Below are positions 33,380 through 42,370 of a stretch of DNA of 64,000 nucleotides, in pieces. This stretch comes from Vibrio celticus (GTDB lineage Bacteria > Pseudomonadota > Gammaproteobacteria > Enterobacterales > Vibrionaceae), in the NCBI RefSeq assembly GCF_024347335.1, contig NZ_AP025463.1, positions 2,170,001 to 2,234,000 on the forward strand, given 5' to 3'. Made by a program: the position numbers and the translations under genes. The notes beneath the pieces are model-generated. The model saw nothing but the letters and a program-made list of their open reading frames with translations, was not told where the DNA came from and made no database searches. Every line of letters starts with the position of its first letter. The first letter of the stretch is position 1.

Positions 33380-33892
33380 ATGAACAGTACATTTATCGTA
33401 AACTTTATCGGAAAAGCATCACCAGCAACAATCAAACAGCTTGCTGCGGTTACTCACGAAAACGACGGCAAATGGCTCATCAGTAAAGTGAACTTTATTG
33501 AAGACCAAGTCGCTGGCGTACTAAAGGTTCAACTTCCAGCCATCAACGAATCGATTGTCAAAGAAGCGTTTAGCGCCAATCCGGATCTCATCGTGCAGTT
33601 TGTCGATTCCGATCATACGCACAATGCTCAAGACACAATCCATCACCTAAGACTCGATTCTAACGACCGAGCAGGTATCGTCAACGAAGTGACTCATGTA
33701 TTGGATAGACAAGGGATCAGTATTCTCGATATGGACTGTCACCGCGTATTTATCGCAGGTGGTGGCGGTGTTAGCTCAAGCCTATTCACATCAAAAATCG
33801 CCGTTAAACTGCCAATTGAAGTTCTGATTGATGATGTCGTCAACGAGCTAGAAACGCTCAGTGAAGATACTCGAGTGATGATTGAAAGCTAA
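33380..33892 (+). CDS. ACT-domain protein, GcvR-like
   Basis: From ATG 33380 (GGGGG seven bases upstream; an upstream TTG start is less likely) the product has 170 residues. It contains two ACT-type halves, one at the N terminus (NSTFIVNFIGKASPATIKQLA) and one around residue 95 (LDSNDRAGIVNEVTHVLDRQGISILDMDC), the layout of GcvR, the regulator that opposes GcvA control of glycine cleavage. The exact ligand and partner are not shown. Its terminator has been split by an IS. Confidence 0.75.
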   Translation: MNSTFIVNFIGKASPATIKQLAAVTHENDGKWLISKVNFIEDQVAGVLKVQLPAINESIVKEAFSANPDLIVQFVDSDHTHNAQDTIHHLRLDSNDRAGIVNEVTHVLDRQGISILDMDCHRVFIAGGGGVSSSLFTSKIAVKLPIEVLIDDVVNELETLSEDTRVMIES

Positions 33893-33913
33893 ATAAACAA
33901 AATTGAAGAACAA

Positions 33914-33932
33914 AAAAGAGCAGCTCATTGGC
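33914..33932 (+). terminator. Left half of the split terminator of the GcvR-like gene
   Basis: AAAAAGAGCAGC plus loop TCATTGGC. The matching arm GCTGCTCTTTTT lies at 35352-35363, beyond the 1409-bp IS. Joined, the halves make a perfect 12-bp stem with a six-base loop. Confidence 0.8.
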
Positions 33933-35341
33933 TAATGCCGATCAGTTAAAGCCAAAGTGATCGGTTGAACGATCCTTCAGAGCTGTCAAAATCCAAGTGT
34001 ATTTAATGCACTTGGATTTTTTTATGGATGTTTCTCAAGCTCTAAACATAATTAATGATTGGAAACCTAGCAACGTTGAAACTTTGTCTGACTTGCTTCC
34101 AATTGACCTCATCGACGAAGCTTATTCTCTTACTGATACCGTCACGATGAGAAAGAGGAAATTAACTTTAGAATCCATGGTGTGGCTGCTTGTTGGAATG
34201 GCTATCTATAACAGTAAATCCATGAAAGATTTAGTGAACCAACTTGATATTGTCGACCGTACAGGTAAAGCTTTGTCGCACCAAGTGCGTTAACTCAACG
34301 TCGAAAGACGTTGGGTGAAGACGCAATTAAAGCGGTCTTTGAGCGAATGACTACGTCATGGTTAAAAAGTGCAAAGTTACCCCAGTGGAATGGATTAACG
34401 CTTCTTGGCGTCGATGGCGTTGTTTGGCGAACGCCCGATAACCCGCAAAATGAAAAGGCATTTTCTCGACAAAAAGGGACGCAATATCCGCAAGTGAGAA
34501 TGGTCTGCCAAATGGAACTAAGCAGTCACATTATTACGGCCAGTGCCTTTGATAATTACAATACAAACGAAATGATATTAGCTGAAAAACTGATAGAAAC
34601 AACACCAAACCATAGCGTGACAATGTTCGATAAGGGTTCTATTCTTTAGGCTTATTACATAAATGGCAAGACTCTGGCTCAGAGCGTCATTGGCTTATCC
34701 CCCTCAAGAAAAATACACAATATGACATTGTTCAATCTTTAGGGCGAAATGACAAACTGGTTCAATTACACAGTAACCCAAGGGCTAGAAAGCTATGGCC
34801 TGATTTACCAAAGTCGATAACCGCTCGACTTGTCACTCGTAAAATTAAAGGAAAAGACTACCAAGTATTAACCTCCATGACGGACTCCTGCGTTACCCAT
34901 CAAAAGATATTGCAGGCCTTTATGAACATCGTTGGGAAATTGAGCTAGGCTACCGAGAGCAGAAACAATACATGCTTGGAAATCGTCTCACGCTGCGAAG
35001 TCGTTTACCAGAACTGGTAAAGCAGGAGTTATGGGGCATCTTGCTTACTTACAATTTAATCCGATACCAGATGGTCGAGCTCTGCTTCAATCTAAAGGGA
35101 AATTACCTTCCTTATCAACTCAGTTTTAACGGCACATTAGCTCATGTATCTGCGTTACTTGTAGGCTTACCTTACTCAACACCAGGCGCAATACCTCGTC
35201 AGCTAAAGGGGTTCCACAACATGGCTGAAAGCTTAATACTTGAAGGGCGAAGGGAAAGGACATTCCCTAGAACAGTTAAACCCAGACCACAACGGTATGC
35301 TAAGAACAAAAATGCCGTTCACTCTTAAGTGAACGGCATTA
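33933..35341 (+). mobile_element. IS4-family insertion sequence (1409 bp), different from the dms-flanking pair
   Basis: Ends are inverted repeats TAATGCCGATCAGTTAA and TAATGCCGTTCACTTAA. The 12-bp target duplication CAGCTCATTGGC is present on both sides (33921-33932 and 35342-35353), so this copy arrived by true transposition. The right end contains a long palindrome at 35311-35340 (AATGCCGTTCACT and its complement), effectively a doubled inverted repeat. The transposase inside is broken. Confidence 0.93.
34024..35328 (+). pseudogene. IS4-family transposase with three frameshifts
   Basis: Starting at ATG 34024 (MDVSQALNII), the family sequence can be followed to the stop at 35328 only by changing frame three times: near 34274 (KALSHQ... 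should read KAFVAPSALTQRR), near 34640 (FDKGSIL-stop should read FDKGFYSLGLLHKW) and near 34880 (MTDSCVTHQ should read a DPLRYPSKDIAGLY-like sequence). Each shift is the loss of one base, the first two in short T-runs. The YREK motif (YEHRWEIELGYREQK) is intact near 34918-34962. The element is dead unless helped in trans. Confidence 0.85.
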
Positions 35342-35377
35342 CAGCTCATTGGCTGCTCTTTTTATTGCTCTGAACTA

Positions 35378-36260
35378 GGGCGTGTTGATCTTTCGTGAGT
35401 GTTTTTTGAACAGCATGGTAAAGAGTTATAATTTGCTTCGCCAAAAGTAAAACCATAACCAATACCATGCCAAGAACAATGCTAACTGATATTCGCTGGG
35501 AACTGCTACTCCAAGTTATGAAAAGTACAGGTCGTATTTACGATAAAACTGAACATCGAATGACATTTGAAGGAATACTTTATCGAATGAGAACAGGTAT
35601 TCCTTGGCGAGATCTACCCTCTGAGTTCGGAGAGTGGAGTACCGTTTACAGACGATTTAATCTTTGGTCAAAGAAAGGGATTTTAGATAATCTTTTCAAA
35701 AGCTTATCTAACATGGCTGATTTTGAATGGGTATTTCTTGATGGCTCTATAGTTAGAGCACATCAGCATAGTACAGGTGCAGCTACTGAAAGTTCAGAGC
35801 AAATAGGAAAAAGTCGCGGGGGCAACTCAACCAAAATTCACTTAGCCGTAGATAGTGGTGGCCTGCCGATTTGCTTTGATTTATCAGAGGGACAACGCCA
35901 CGATATAGTGCATGCCGAAAGCTTAGTTGAGCAACTCGATGAAGTTAATACCATCGTTTGTGATAAAGGATATGACAGCGAACCTTTCCGTATTTTTGTT
36001 AAGGAACGTGGCGGAGAAACGGTAATTGCTAAACGCAATTACGGACAAGATATAGACAAAGACAGTATGGATTGGTGTTTATACAAGTATCGTCACTTGG
36101 TCGAAAATGCCTTTGGGAGAATTAAGCATTATCGAGCTATTTCAAGTAGATATGACAAGCTAGAAAGGAATTATGCCAGCATGTTATCGCTGGCATTCAT
36201 GTTAATGTGGCTACCGATGTATTGTTGAACGCGAAATGTACAGCAAAGATCAACACGCCC
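35378..36260 (+). mobile_element. IS5-family insertion sequence (about 883 bp)
   Basis: Perfect 16-bp inverted repeats GGGCGTGTTGATCTTT start at 35378 and end at 36260, with TA on both sides as the likely target duplication. Together with the small size and the transposase type this fits the IS427-like group of IS5. It sits 25 bases past the neighbouring IS4 target duplicate and 11 bases from the nspC stop. Confidence 0.9.
35467..36228 (+). CDS. IS5-family transposase, intact
   Basis: A single uninterrupted 253-residue frame. It has the N-terminal helix-turn-helix region (FEGILYRMRTGIPWRDLP) and a DDE catalytic core with Asp in FLDGSIVRAHQH, Asp in VCDKGYDSE, and Glu in LVENAFGRIKHYR. IS427-type elements often split this into two overlapping frames; here it is continuous, so the element looks active. 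Confidence 0.92.
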   Translation: MPRTMLTDIRWELLLQVMKSTGRIYDKTEHRMTFEGILYRMRTGIPWRDLPSEFGEWSTVYRRFNLWSKKGILDNLFKSLSNMADFEWVFLDGSIVRAHQHSTGAATESSEQIGKSRGGNSTKIHLAVDSGGLPICFDLSEGQRHDIVHAESLVEQLDEVNTIVCDKGYDSEPFRIFVKERGGETVIAKRNYGQDIDKDSMDWCLYKYRHLVENAFGRIKHYRAISSRYDKLERNYASMLSLAFMLMWLPMYC

Positions 36261-36271
36261 TAATAATTCAG

Positions 36272-37405
36272 TTACTTAACTGACCATTGTGATAATGAGC
36301 GTTTGAAGTCTTCATAACCGAATTCATTTAGCTTCTGAACTTCGCCACTGCTACGTTCGCAGTAGATTGATGGCATTTTAAGGCCATTGAACCAGTTCAG
36401 TTTCACCATGGTGTAGCCGGCACTGTCTAACAGGTGTAGCTTTTGACCAATCTTAAGTGGCTCATCAAAGCTCGCTTCACAGAACTGATCGCCCGCTAGA
36501 CATGAACATGAACCAATCACATAGTCGTGACTGCCTGTTTCTGAGGCTTCTAATACCGATGCTGGTTCATTGTAGATAAGCGTATCAAGACGGTGTGCTT
36601 CAGTTGCTGAATCCACAATCGCCGTTTTCTTTACGTTCTCGACAATATCAACGACGGTTACAACTAGGTCAGTTGTTTTAGTAATGATCGCTTCACCCGG
36701 CTCAAGGTACATCTGAACGCCGTGCTTTTCAGAGAAGGCTTTCAGCGCAAGACCGAGTTTTTCGATGTCATAGCCAGGCCATGTGAAGAACACACCACCG
36801 CCCATGCTCACCCAGTCCAACTTATCTAAGTGCTCACCAAACTGTTCTGAGATTGAATCAAGTAGGCCGATGAAGGCATCAACGTCTTTGTTCTCACAGT
36901 TCATGTGGAACATCACACCATTAATCTCATCGAAGATCTCTGGTTTGATGTGGTCAGCTTGCACGCCCAAACGCGAGAATTGACGTGCTGGATTCGCCAA
37001 GTCTTGTCCTGCGTAGCTCACGCCCGGATTTAAACGTAAACCCAGTGAAGCCTTACCTTCAACAATATGACGGTAAGCGGCAAGTTGGCTTTGAGAGTTG
37101 AAGATCATCTTGTCACAGATGTCAGCAACTTCTCTCACGTCATCTTCGCTGTAACCGACACTGTAAGCGTGCGTCTCACCACCAAAGGTTTCGTGGCCAA
37201 GTTTCACTTCGTATGGACCAGAGCTTGTCGTGCCATCGAGGTAAGGTTTGATGATGTCAAACACACCCCATGTCGAGAAGCACTTGAGAGCCAATACCAA
37301 CTTCACACCTGAAATCTCTTTCAGCTGCTTGGCTTTCTCTAAGTTCGCAACCAACTTGTCTTCGTTGATCATGAAATAAGGCGTTTTTAGTTCGTTGTTT
37401 TGCAT
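36272..37405 (-). CDS. nspC: Carboxynorspermidine decarboxylase
   Basis: A 377-residue PLP enzyme of the alanine-racemase-fold decarboxylases. Near the N terminus LVLALKCFSTWGVF holds the PLP lysine, and CSCLAGDQF near residue 300 holds the active-site Cys region. NspC converts carboxynorspermidine to norspermidine, a polyamine that affects vibrio biofilms. It is the last gene of the three-gene norspermidine operon, 172 bases after the dehydrogenase gene. Its natural terminator is probably pushed away or replaced by the IS5 element 11 bases downstream. Confidence 0.95.
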   Translation of the reverse strand: MQNNELKTPYFMINEDKLVANLEKAKQLKEISGVKLVLALKCFSTWGVFDIIKPYLDGTTSSGPYEVKLGHETFGGETHAYSVGYSEDDVREVADICDKMIFNSQSQLAAYRHIVEGKASLGLRLNPGVSYAGQDLANPARQFSRLGVQADHIKPEIFDEINGVMFHMNCENKDVDAFIGLLDSISEQFGEHLDKLDWVSMGGGVFFTWPGYDIEKLGLALKAFSEKHGVQMYLEPGEAIITKTTDLVVTVVDIVENVKKTAIVDSATEAHRLDTLIYNEPASVLEASETGSHDYVIGSCSCLAGDQFCEASFDEPLKIGQKLHLLDSAGYTMVKLNWFNGLKMPSIYCERSSGEVQKLNEFGYEDFKRSLSQWSVK

Positions 37406-37577
37406 GTTAATACCTTGCGGCCCTCGAGTTCACGAAGGCACATGATAATCGAACAAAGCCGACGCAACAGCATCGGCTTGTAATTATACGTTCTCGTCAA
37501 TCATATGACTTTGAATGGAATTCGCAGAGCTTTGACCTTGTCACTAGGACAACGCGACGAGGGCAAAGAGCCAGAAA

Positions 37578-38828
37578 TTACTTCAAAGTGTGGATCAGAG
37601 GTAAACCAGCTGTCGGCTCTAGCTCTTGAACGTGCCAATCTAGACCGATTTCCGGCATAGTTGCTAGGAACGGGTCTGGGTTTAGCTGTTCCATGTTGAA
37701 CACGCCTTTATCAGCCCATTCGCCACGGAAGAACTGAAGTGCAGCCGTAATCGCTGGAACACCTGTTGTGTAAGAGATCGCTTGGTGCTCTACGTCTTCG
37801 TAAGCCACTTCGTGGTCTGCGTTATTGTAGATGAACACGCTGCGCTCTTTACCGTCTTTCTTACCTTGAACCCAAGTACCGATACACGTTAAACCAGTGT
37901 AACCCGGAGCTAGAGATGTTGGATCTGGTAGTAGTGCTTTAAGAACATGCAGAGGCTGAACCACAGTGCCGTCGTGCAGTGTTAGCGGATCTGGGCTAAG
38001 AAGACCGATATCACGCATGCAGTTGAAGTAGTTCAGGTATGCATCACCAAAGCCCATCCAGAATTCGATGCGCTTAGCTGGGATGAACTCTTTCATTGAA
38101 CGAACTTCATCGTGCGCCATTGAGTAAACTTTATGAGAACCACAGTTCGGGAATTCAAACTCAAGCATACGAGAGTGACAAGGTACTTGTTTCCACTCTT
38201 CATTTTCCCAGTAGAAAGAATCGCCTTGGATCTCAAGCATGTTGGTTTCTGGGTCAAAGTTTGTCGCAAACTTCTTGCCGTGGTCGCCAGCATTCACGTC
38301 CATCACGTCAATTGAGTCAATCTCATCAAACAAGTGCTTAACCGCGTACGCAGCAAAGATTGATACCACACCTGGATCGAAACCCGCACCAAGAATACCT
38401 GTGATGCCCGCTTCAGCGAACTTCTCACGGTAGCCCCACTGCCAATCGTAAGCTTGTGGTACTTGTTGGCCTTCAGAACATAGGTCAACCGCTACCGATG
38501 TATCTAAGTAAGAAACTTTAGATTGGTAACATGCTTCCATGATTGCCATGTTTACCCAAGGAGGACCAGCGTTGATCACTAGATCCGGCTGAACTTCTTT
38601 AATCAAAGCAACAAGCGCATCAACATCATCAGCGTCTACTGAACGTGCTTCTAGTTTCTTAGTTGAATCTTTAAGGTTGTTTTTGCCCTTGATAGATTCG
38701 ATGATTTTTTCACACTTCGCGATTGTGCGAGAAGCGATTGTGATATCACCCAGTACTTCGTTATTTTGTGCTGCTTTGTGTGCAACAACCCAACCAACGC
38801 CGCCTGCACCAATTTGTAGAATAGCCAT
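37578..38828 (-). CDS. Carboxynorspermidine synthase (saccharopine-dehydrogenase-like)
   Basis: A 416-residue oxidoreductase with an N-terminal Rossmann motif (ILQIGAGGVGWVVAHKA) and the saccharopine dehydrogenase fold. In vibrios this enzyme condenses diaminopropane and aspartate semialdehyde to carboxynorspermidine using NADPH. It lies eight bases after the aminotransferase/decarboxylase gene and before nspC, exactly the known pathway order. Confidence 0.93.
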   Translation of the reverse strand: MAILQIGAGGVGWVVAHKAAQNNEVLGDITIASRTIAKCEKIIESIKGKNNLKDSTKKLEARSVDADDVDALVALIKEVQPDLVINAGPPWVNMAIMEACYQSKVSYLDTSVAVDLCSEGQQVPQAYDWQWGYREKFAEAGITGILGAGFDPGVVSIFAAYAVKHLFDEIDSIDVMDVNAGDHGKKFATNFDPETNMLEIQGDSFYWENEEWKQVPCHSRMLEFEFPNCGSHKVYSMAHDEVRSMKEFIPAKRIEFWMGFGDAYLNYFNCMRDIGLLSPDPLTLHDGTVVQPLHVLKALLPDPTSLAPGYTGLTCIGTWVQGKKDGKERSVFIYNNADHEVAYEDVEHQAISYTTGVPAITAALQFFRGEWADKGVFNMEQLNPDPFLATMPEIGLDWHVQELEPTAGLPLIHTLK

Positions 38829-38836
38829 AGTTTTAA

Positions 38837-41764
38837 TTACCCTTGTTGTTCTGCTAGCTCAATAGCTAAAGTTTGAATTTTGTTAATTAGAGATTTTAAA
38901 TCTGATGTCGTTAAGCACGGATTCAAGATAGTGAATTTCAGCGCGCTTTTACCGTCGACGACCGTTTCGCCAAGCACGGCAACACCACGAGTCAGTGCTT
39001 CCAGTCTTAACGTTTGATTCAGTTTGTCTAAATCTAGCTCACCGTTTGCTGATTGCCCATTGCGAGGCACCGATCGGAACAGCACAGTAGACAGTGACGG
39101 CTCAGCAAGCAGTTCAAAATCGTCTTGGTTTTGAATTAGGTCTGCAACTTGAAGCGTCTGCTCTAGAAGATGATCGTACATATCACCCAGCAGCTTTGGC
39201 CCAACGCTTTGCATCGTCATGAAGACTTTCAGTGCATCAAAACGCTTGGTAGTCGCAATAGACTTATCGACAAGATTTGGCAGCTCATCGTGCTCGCGAT
39301 TCAAGTAGTCCGCGTGATGCAGTAGGTACTTAAAGTTCGCTTTGTCTTTCAGCAGCACAGCACCACAGCTGATTGTTTGGAAGAACAACTTGTGGAAATC
39401 AACGCTCACTGAATCCGCTTTCTCGATGCCTTTCAGGCGAGCTTTATGGCTACTTAAGATAAGCGCGCCACCGTAAGCACTGTCGACATGGAACCAAAGA
39501 TCTTGTTGGTTGGCGATGTCAGCAATCGCTTCAAGGTCATCAATAGCACCGTGATCGGTCGTACCCGCAGTACCGACAACAGCAAAAGGAATCAACCCTT
39601 GTGCTTTAAGCGCTTTCACTTCTGCGGCTAGCAAGTCAGGCTTGATAGTGCCGTTTGCATTGGTGTCAACACAGCACACTGCCGCTTCGCCTAGCCCTAG
39701 TAGAGAGGCTGACTTTTGAACCGTGAAGTGAGATTTCTTTGAACATAAGATACGCAGCTTGCTCGCGTATTCTGGTAAGCCTAGCTTTTGGATTGAGTGG
39801 CCATTGTGCTTATCCGCGACCCAGTCTCTCGCAAGCAATAAACCCATTAGGTTACTTTGCGTGCCACCGCTAGTGAAAACACCGTCAGCTTGTGCGCCAA
39901 GTTGGTATTTGTCACACATCCAATCCACAACGCGCTGCTCAACATAAGTCGCAGCCGATGCTTGGTCCCATGAATCCATTGATTGATTCAACGCCGCGAT
40001 AATCGATTCAGCTGCTACCGAAGCCATAAGAGGTGGAGTGTGAAGGTGTGCAATACAGTCTGGGTGTTGCACGAAGATGGAGTTTGCAGCGACAAGGTCT
40101 GCAGTGCTATCTACAACATCAACCAAAGCGTGTTGATTGTTGTCAAGGTCGACAGCATTGATGGCTGCTTCTAGCACTTTTGGTTCTAAACCCGAATAAG
40201 GGGTTTCAACCTGTTCAAAAACCGCTTTCATCGCTTGAGTGGTTTGGTTCATCACGCTAGCAAATTCGTCGCTACCGCCTAAACCTGTCTGGATGAAATG
40301 CTTGTTCCATTCTTGGTTTGTTTGTTCGCTTGAAGCTGGGGCTTGTTGTAAACCACCACCTGCTGCGATGATCGCTTCTTCCATTACGCGGAGTGCAAAG
40401 TCGATCTGCTCAAAAGAGATAATCATTGGAGGAAGGAAGCGAATGACCGAACCATCACGACCACCCTTTTCAACCATCAAGCCGCGCTCTAGTGCTGCTC
40501 GTTGAATCGCTAGGGTTAGTTCGCCGTCTGATTGTGGTTCGCCAAACTTGTTAAGCTCACCATTTGGTTGTTTGATCTCAGCGCCGAGCATCAGGCCTTT
40601 ACCACGAACTTCAGCAATACATCTAACGCGTGATTGAATCTTCTCAAGCCCATGACGTAAGTATTGGCCTGCGATGTTCGCATGCTCAACCAAGCCATCA
40701 CGTTCAATAATTTCTAATGCTTTAGCGCCAGAGACCATAGCTAACTGGTTTCCACGGAATGTGCCGGTGTGCTCACCCGCTTTCCAAGTATCAATGCTCT
40801 TATCGAATACAAGCAGCGACATAGGCAGTCCGCCACCAATCGCCTTCGACAGGCACAAGATATCAGGATTAACACCAGATTCTTCAAACGCAAAGCGATG
40901 GCCGGTTTTACCCACACCACATTGAATTTCATCAAAGATCAGTAGGATGCCATGCTCATCACAGATGCGACGTAAACCTTGTAACCAAGATGCCGGAGCT
41001 GGAATCACGCCGCCCTCACCTTGCACAGGCTCAACGATCATGGCAGCCGGTTTCATGATGCCGGATTCGTCGTCATTCAACATACGCTCGATGTAACGAA
41101 TGCTCGCGTTGGCACCCGCTTCACCACCAATGCCAAACGGGCAGCGGAGGTTGTATGGGAAAGGCATGAAATGTACGTCAGACATCAAGCCGCTACGACG
41201 TTCTTTAGTGCCGAGGTTACCCATCATGCCCATGGTGCCGTTGGTCATGCCATGATAAGCACCACGGAAAGCAAACATGGTGTTGCGACCTGTGGTTTGC
41301 TTAGCGAGCTTGATCGCGGCTTCCACAGCGTCAGCACCCGATGGGCCACAGAATTGAAGAACCGAGTTATTTGAAAAGTCTTGAGGAAGAAAAGCTTTAA
41401 CTCGCTTGATAAACGTCTCTTTTGCTTGAGTCGTGATATCAAGTGTTTGGTATGGCAAACCAGAATCGAGCTGGTCTTTAAGTGCTTGGTTAATCTCAGG
41501 GTGGTTGTAACCCAGAGAAAGTGTACCTGCACCGGCTAAGCAATCGAGAAAGAGTTGGCCACGAGTATCTTCAACTAAAGCGCCACATGCTCGTTTAATA
41601 GCAATAGGCAGGCGTCTTGGGTAAGAGCGAACATCCGACTCATGCTGTTCTTGCTCTAGCAAAATAGCGTCAGGTGTTAGGTCGTACGTTCCCTCTAAGA
41701 TAGGAACCATAGTTGAAAATGAATTTGCGATAGTATTGATATCGACTTCAAAGGCGGTAGTCAT
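38837..41764 (-). CDS. Fused diaminobutyrate aminotransferase / diaminobutyrate decarboxylase
   Basis: This 975-residue two-enzyme fusion makes diaminopropane. The N-terminal half (~40-475) is a class III aminotransferase with LLIFDEIQCGVGKTGH and the PLP lysine in CLSKAIGGG, producing 2,4-diaminobutyrate from aspartate semialdehyde. The C-terminal half (~500-975) is a group II PLP decarboxylase with FHVDSAYGG and the PLP lysine in SVDFHKLFF. Vibrios keep these activities on one chain. ATG 41764 has AAGGGGA six bases ahead, but ATG 41788, eight codons upstream, has GGAGG six bases ahead and is nearly as good; both are in frame. It heads the norspermidine operon. Confidence 0.93.
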   Translation of the reverse strand: MTTAFEVDINTIANSFSTMVPILEGTYDLTPDAILLEQEQHESDVRSYPRRLPIAIKRACGALVEDTRGQLFLDCLAGAGTLSLGYNHPEINQALKDQLDSGLPYQTLDITTQAKETFIKRVKAFLPQDFSNNSVLQFCGPSGADAVEAAIKLAKQTTGRNTMFAFRGAYHGMTNGTMGMMGNLGTKERRSGLMSDVHFMPFPYNLRCPFGIGGEAGANASIRYIERMLNDDESGIMKPAAMIVEPVQGEGGVIPAPASWLQGLRRICDEHGILLIFDEIQCGVGKTGHRFAFEESGVNPDILCLSKAIGGGLPMSLLVFDKSIDTWKAGEHTGTFRGNQLAMVSGAKALEIIERDGLVEHANIAGQYLRHGLEKIQSRVRCIAEVRGKGLMLGAEIKQPNGELNKFGEPQSDGELTLAIQRAALERGLMVEKGGRDGSVIRFLPPMIISFEQIDFALRVMEEAIIAAGGGLQQAPASSEQTNQEWNKHFIQTGLGGSDEFASVMNQTTQAMKAVFEQVETPYSGLEPKVLEAAINAVDLDNNQHALVDVVDSTADLVAANSIFVQHPDCIAHLHTPPLMASVAAESIIAALNQSMDSWDQASAATYVEQRVVDWMCDKYQLGAQADGVFTSGGTQSNLMGLLLARDWVADKHNGHSIQKLGLPEYASKLRILCSKKSHFTVQKSASLLGLGEAAVCCVDTNANGTIKPDLLAAEVKALKAQGLIPFAVVGTAGTTDHGAIDDLEAIADIANQQDLWFHVDSAYGGALILSSHKARLKGIEKADSVSVDFHKLFFQTISCGAVLLKDKANFKYLLHHADYLNREHDELPNLVDKSIATTKRFDALKVFMTMQSVGPKLLGDMYDHLLEQTLQVADLIQNQDDFELLAEPSLSTVLFRSVPRNGQSANGELDLDKLNQTLRLEALTRGVAVLGETVVDGKSALKFTILNPCLTTSDLKSLINKIQTLAIELAEQQG

Positions 41765-41788
41765 AAAAGTCCCCTTGAATGTGTTCAT

Positions 41789-42370
41789 ACTCACCTCCAT
41801 CAGACGCAATTACCCACCAACTCTCGTTAAATTTGGAGAGAGTTCATAGTGAAGTACACGTATTGTCTAGAAATGAGATATAGCTGTACGCTCGCATAAG
41901 TCAAATGACGAATACGAAATTAAGCCGTCTTAAGACAGCGATAAATTGTTAGCGTGAGCTCAAGGTTCAGTAATGCTACTGTTTTGAAGAATTGGACATT
42001 TTTGCAGGATCGGGCAGCTATGAGGAGCTGGTCCCTTTGGAAATGCAGAGCTGATTAGCAATGTTGTAATTAGTGTGTTCAATGTTGGGTTTCCCATTAA
42101 CATGGCGAACTGCGCCATAAGTATCCCGTCTATCAGCTAAAGGACTAGCCAATACCTACCCTACGTAATGTCCCAATCAGCAAGAATGGTCACTACGCGT
42201 ATCCCCCAGAAGCAATCGTTGCTCTTCTTGAACATTGTTCATTCCGAGATTGCGCGGGAAAGTAACATAAAGTGAAATGAACGACCAATAGTTTTTAATA
42301 ATAGCTTGATAAATAGCAGCTGCGGCTAAGCAATTGCTGTAAATATCATCACACTATCGTTTGAGAAAGA
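41789..42370 (-). other. Long leader region of the norspermidine operon
   Basis: No protein-coding frame convinces me here. Small stem-loops are visible: AACTCTC/GAGAGTT around 41819-41844 just before the operon start, and ATGGCG-aactg-CGCCAT near 42104-42120. It presumably holds the operon promoter and perhaps an untranslated regulatory RNA, but I recognise no known riboswitch or sRNA. Confidence 0.35.

Noticed and set aside
42000..42360. Csr-type sRNA gene near the VarA-type regulator
   Set aside because: A few GGA triplets and small stem-loops are present, but there is no repeated GGA-in-loop pattern, no terminator and no clear promoter.
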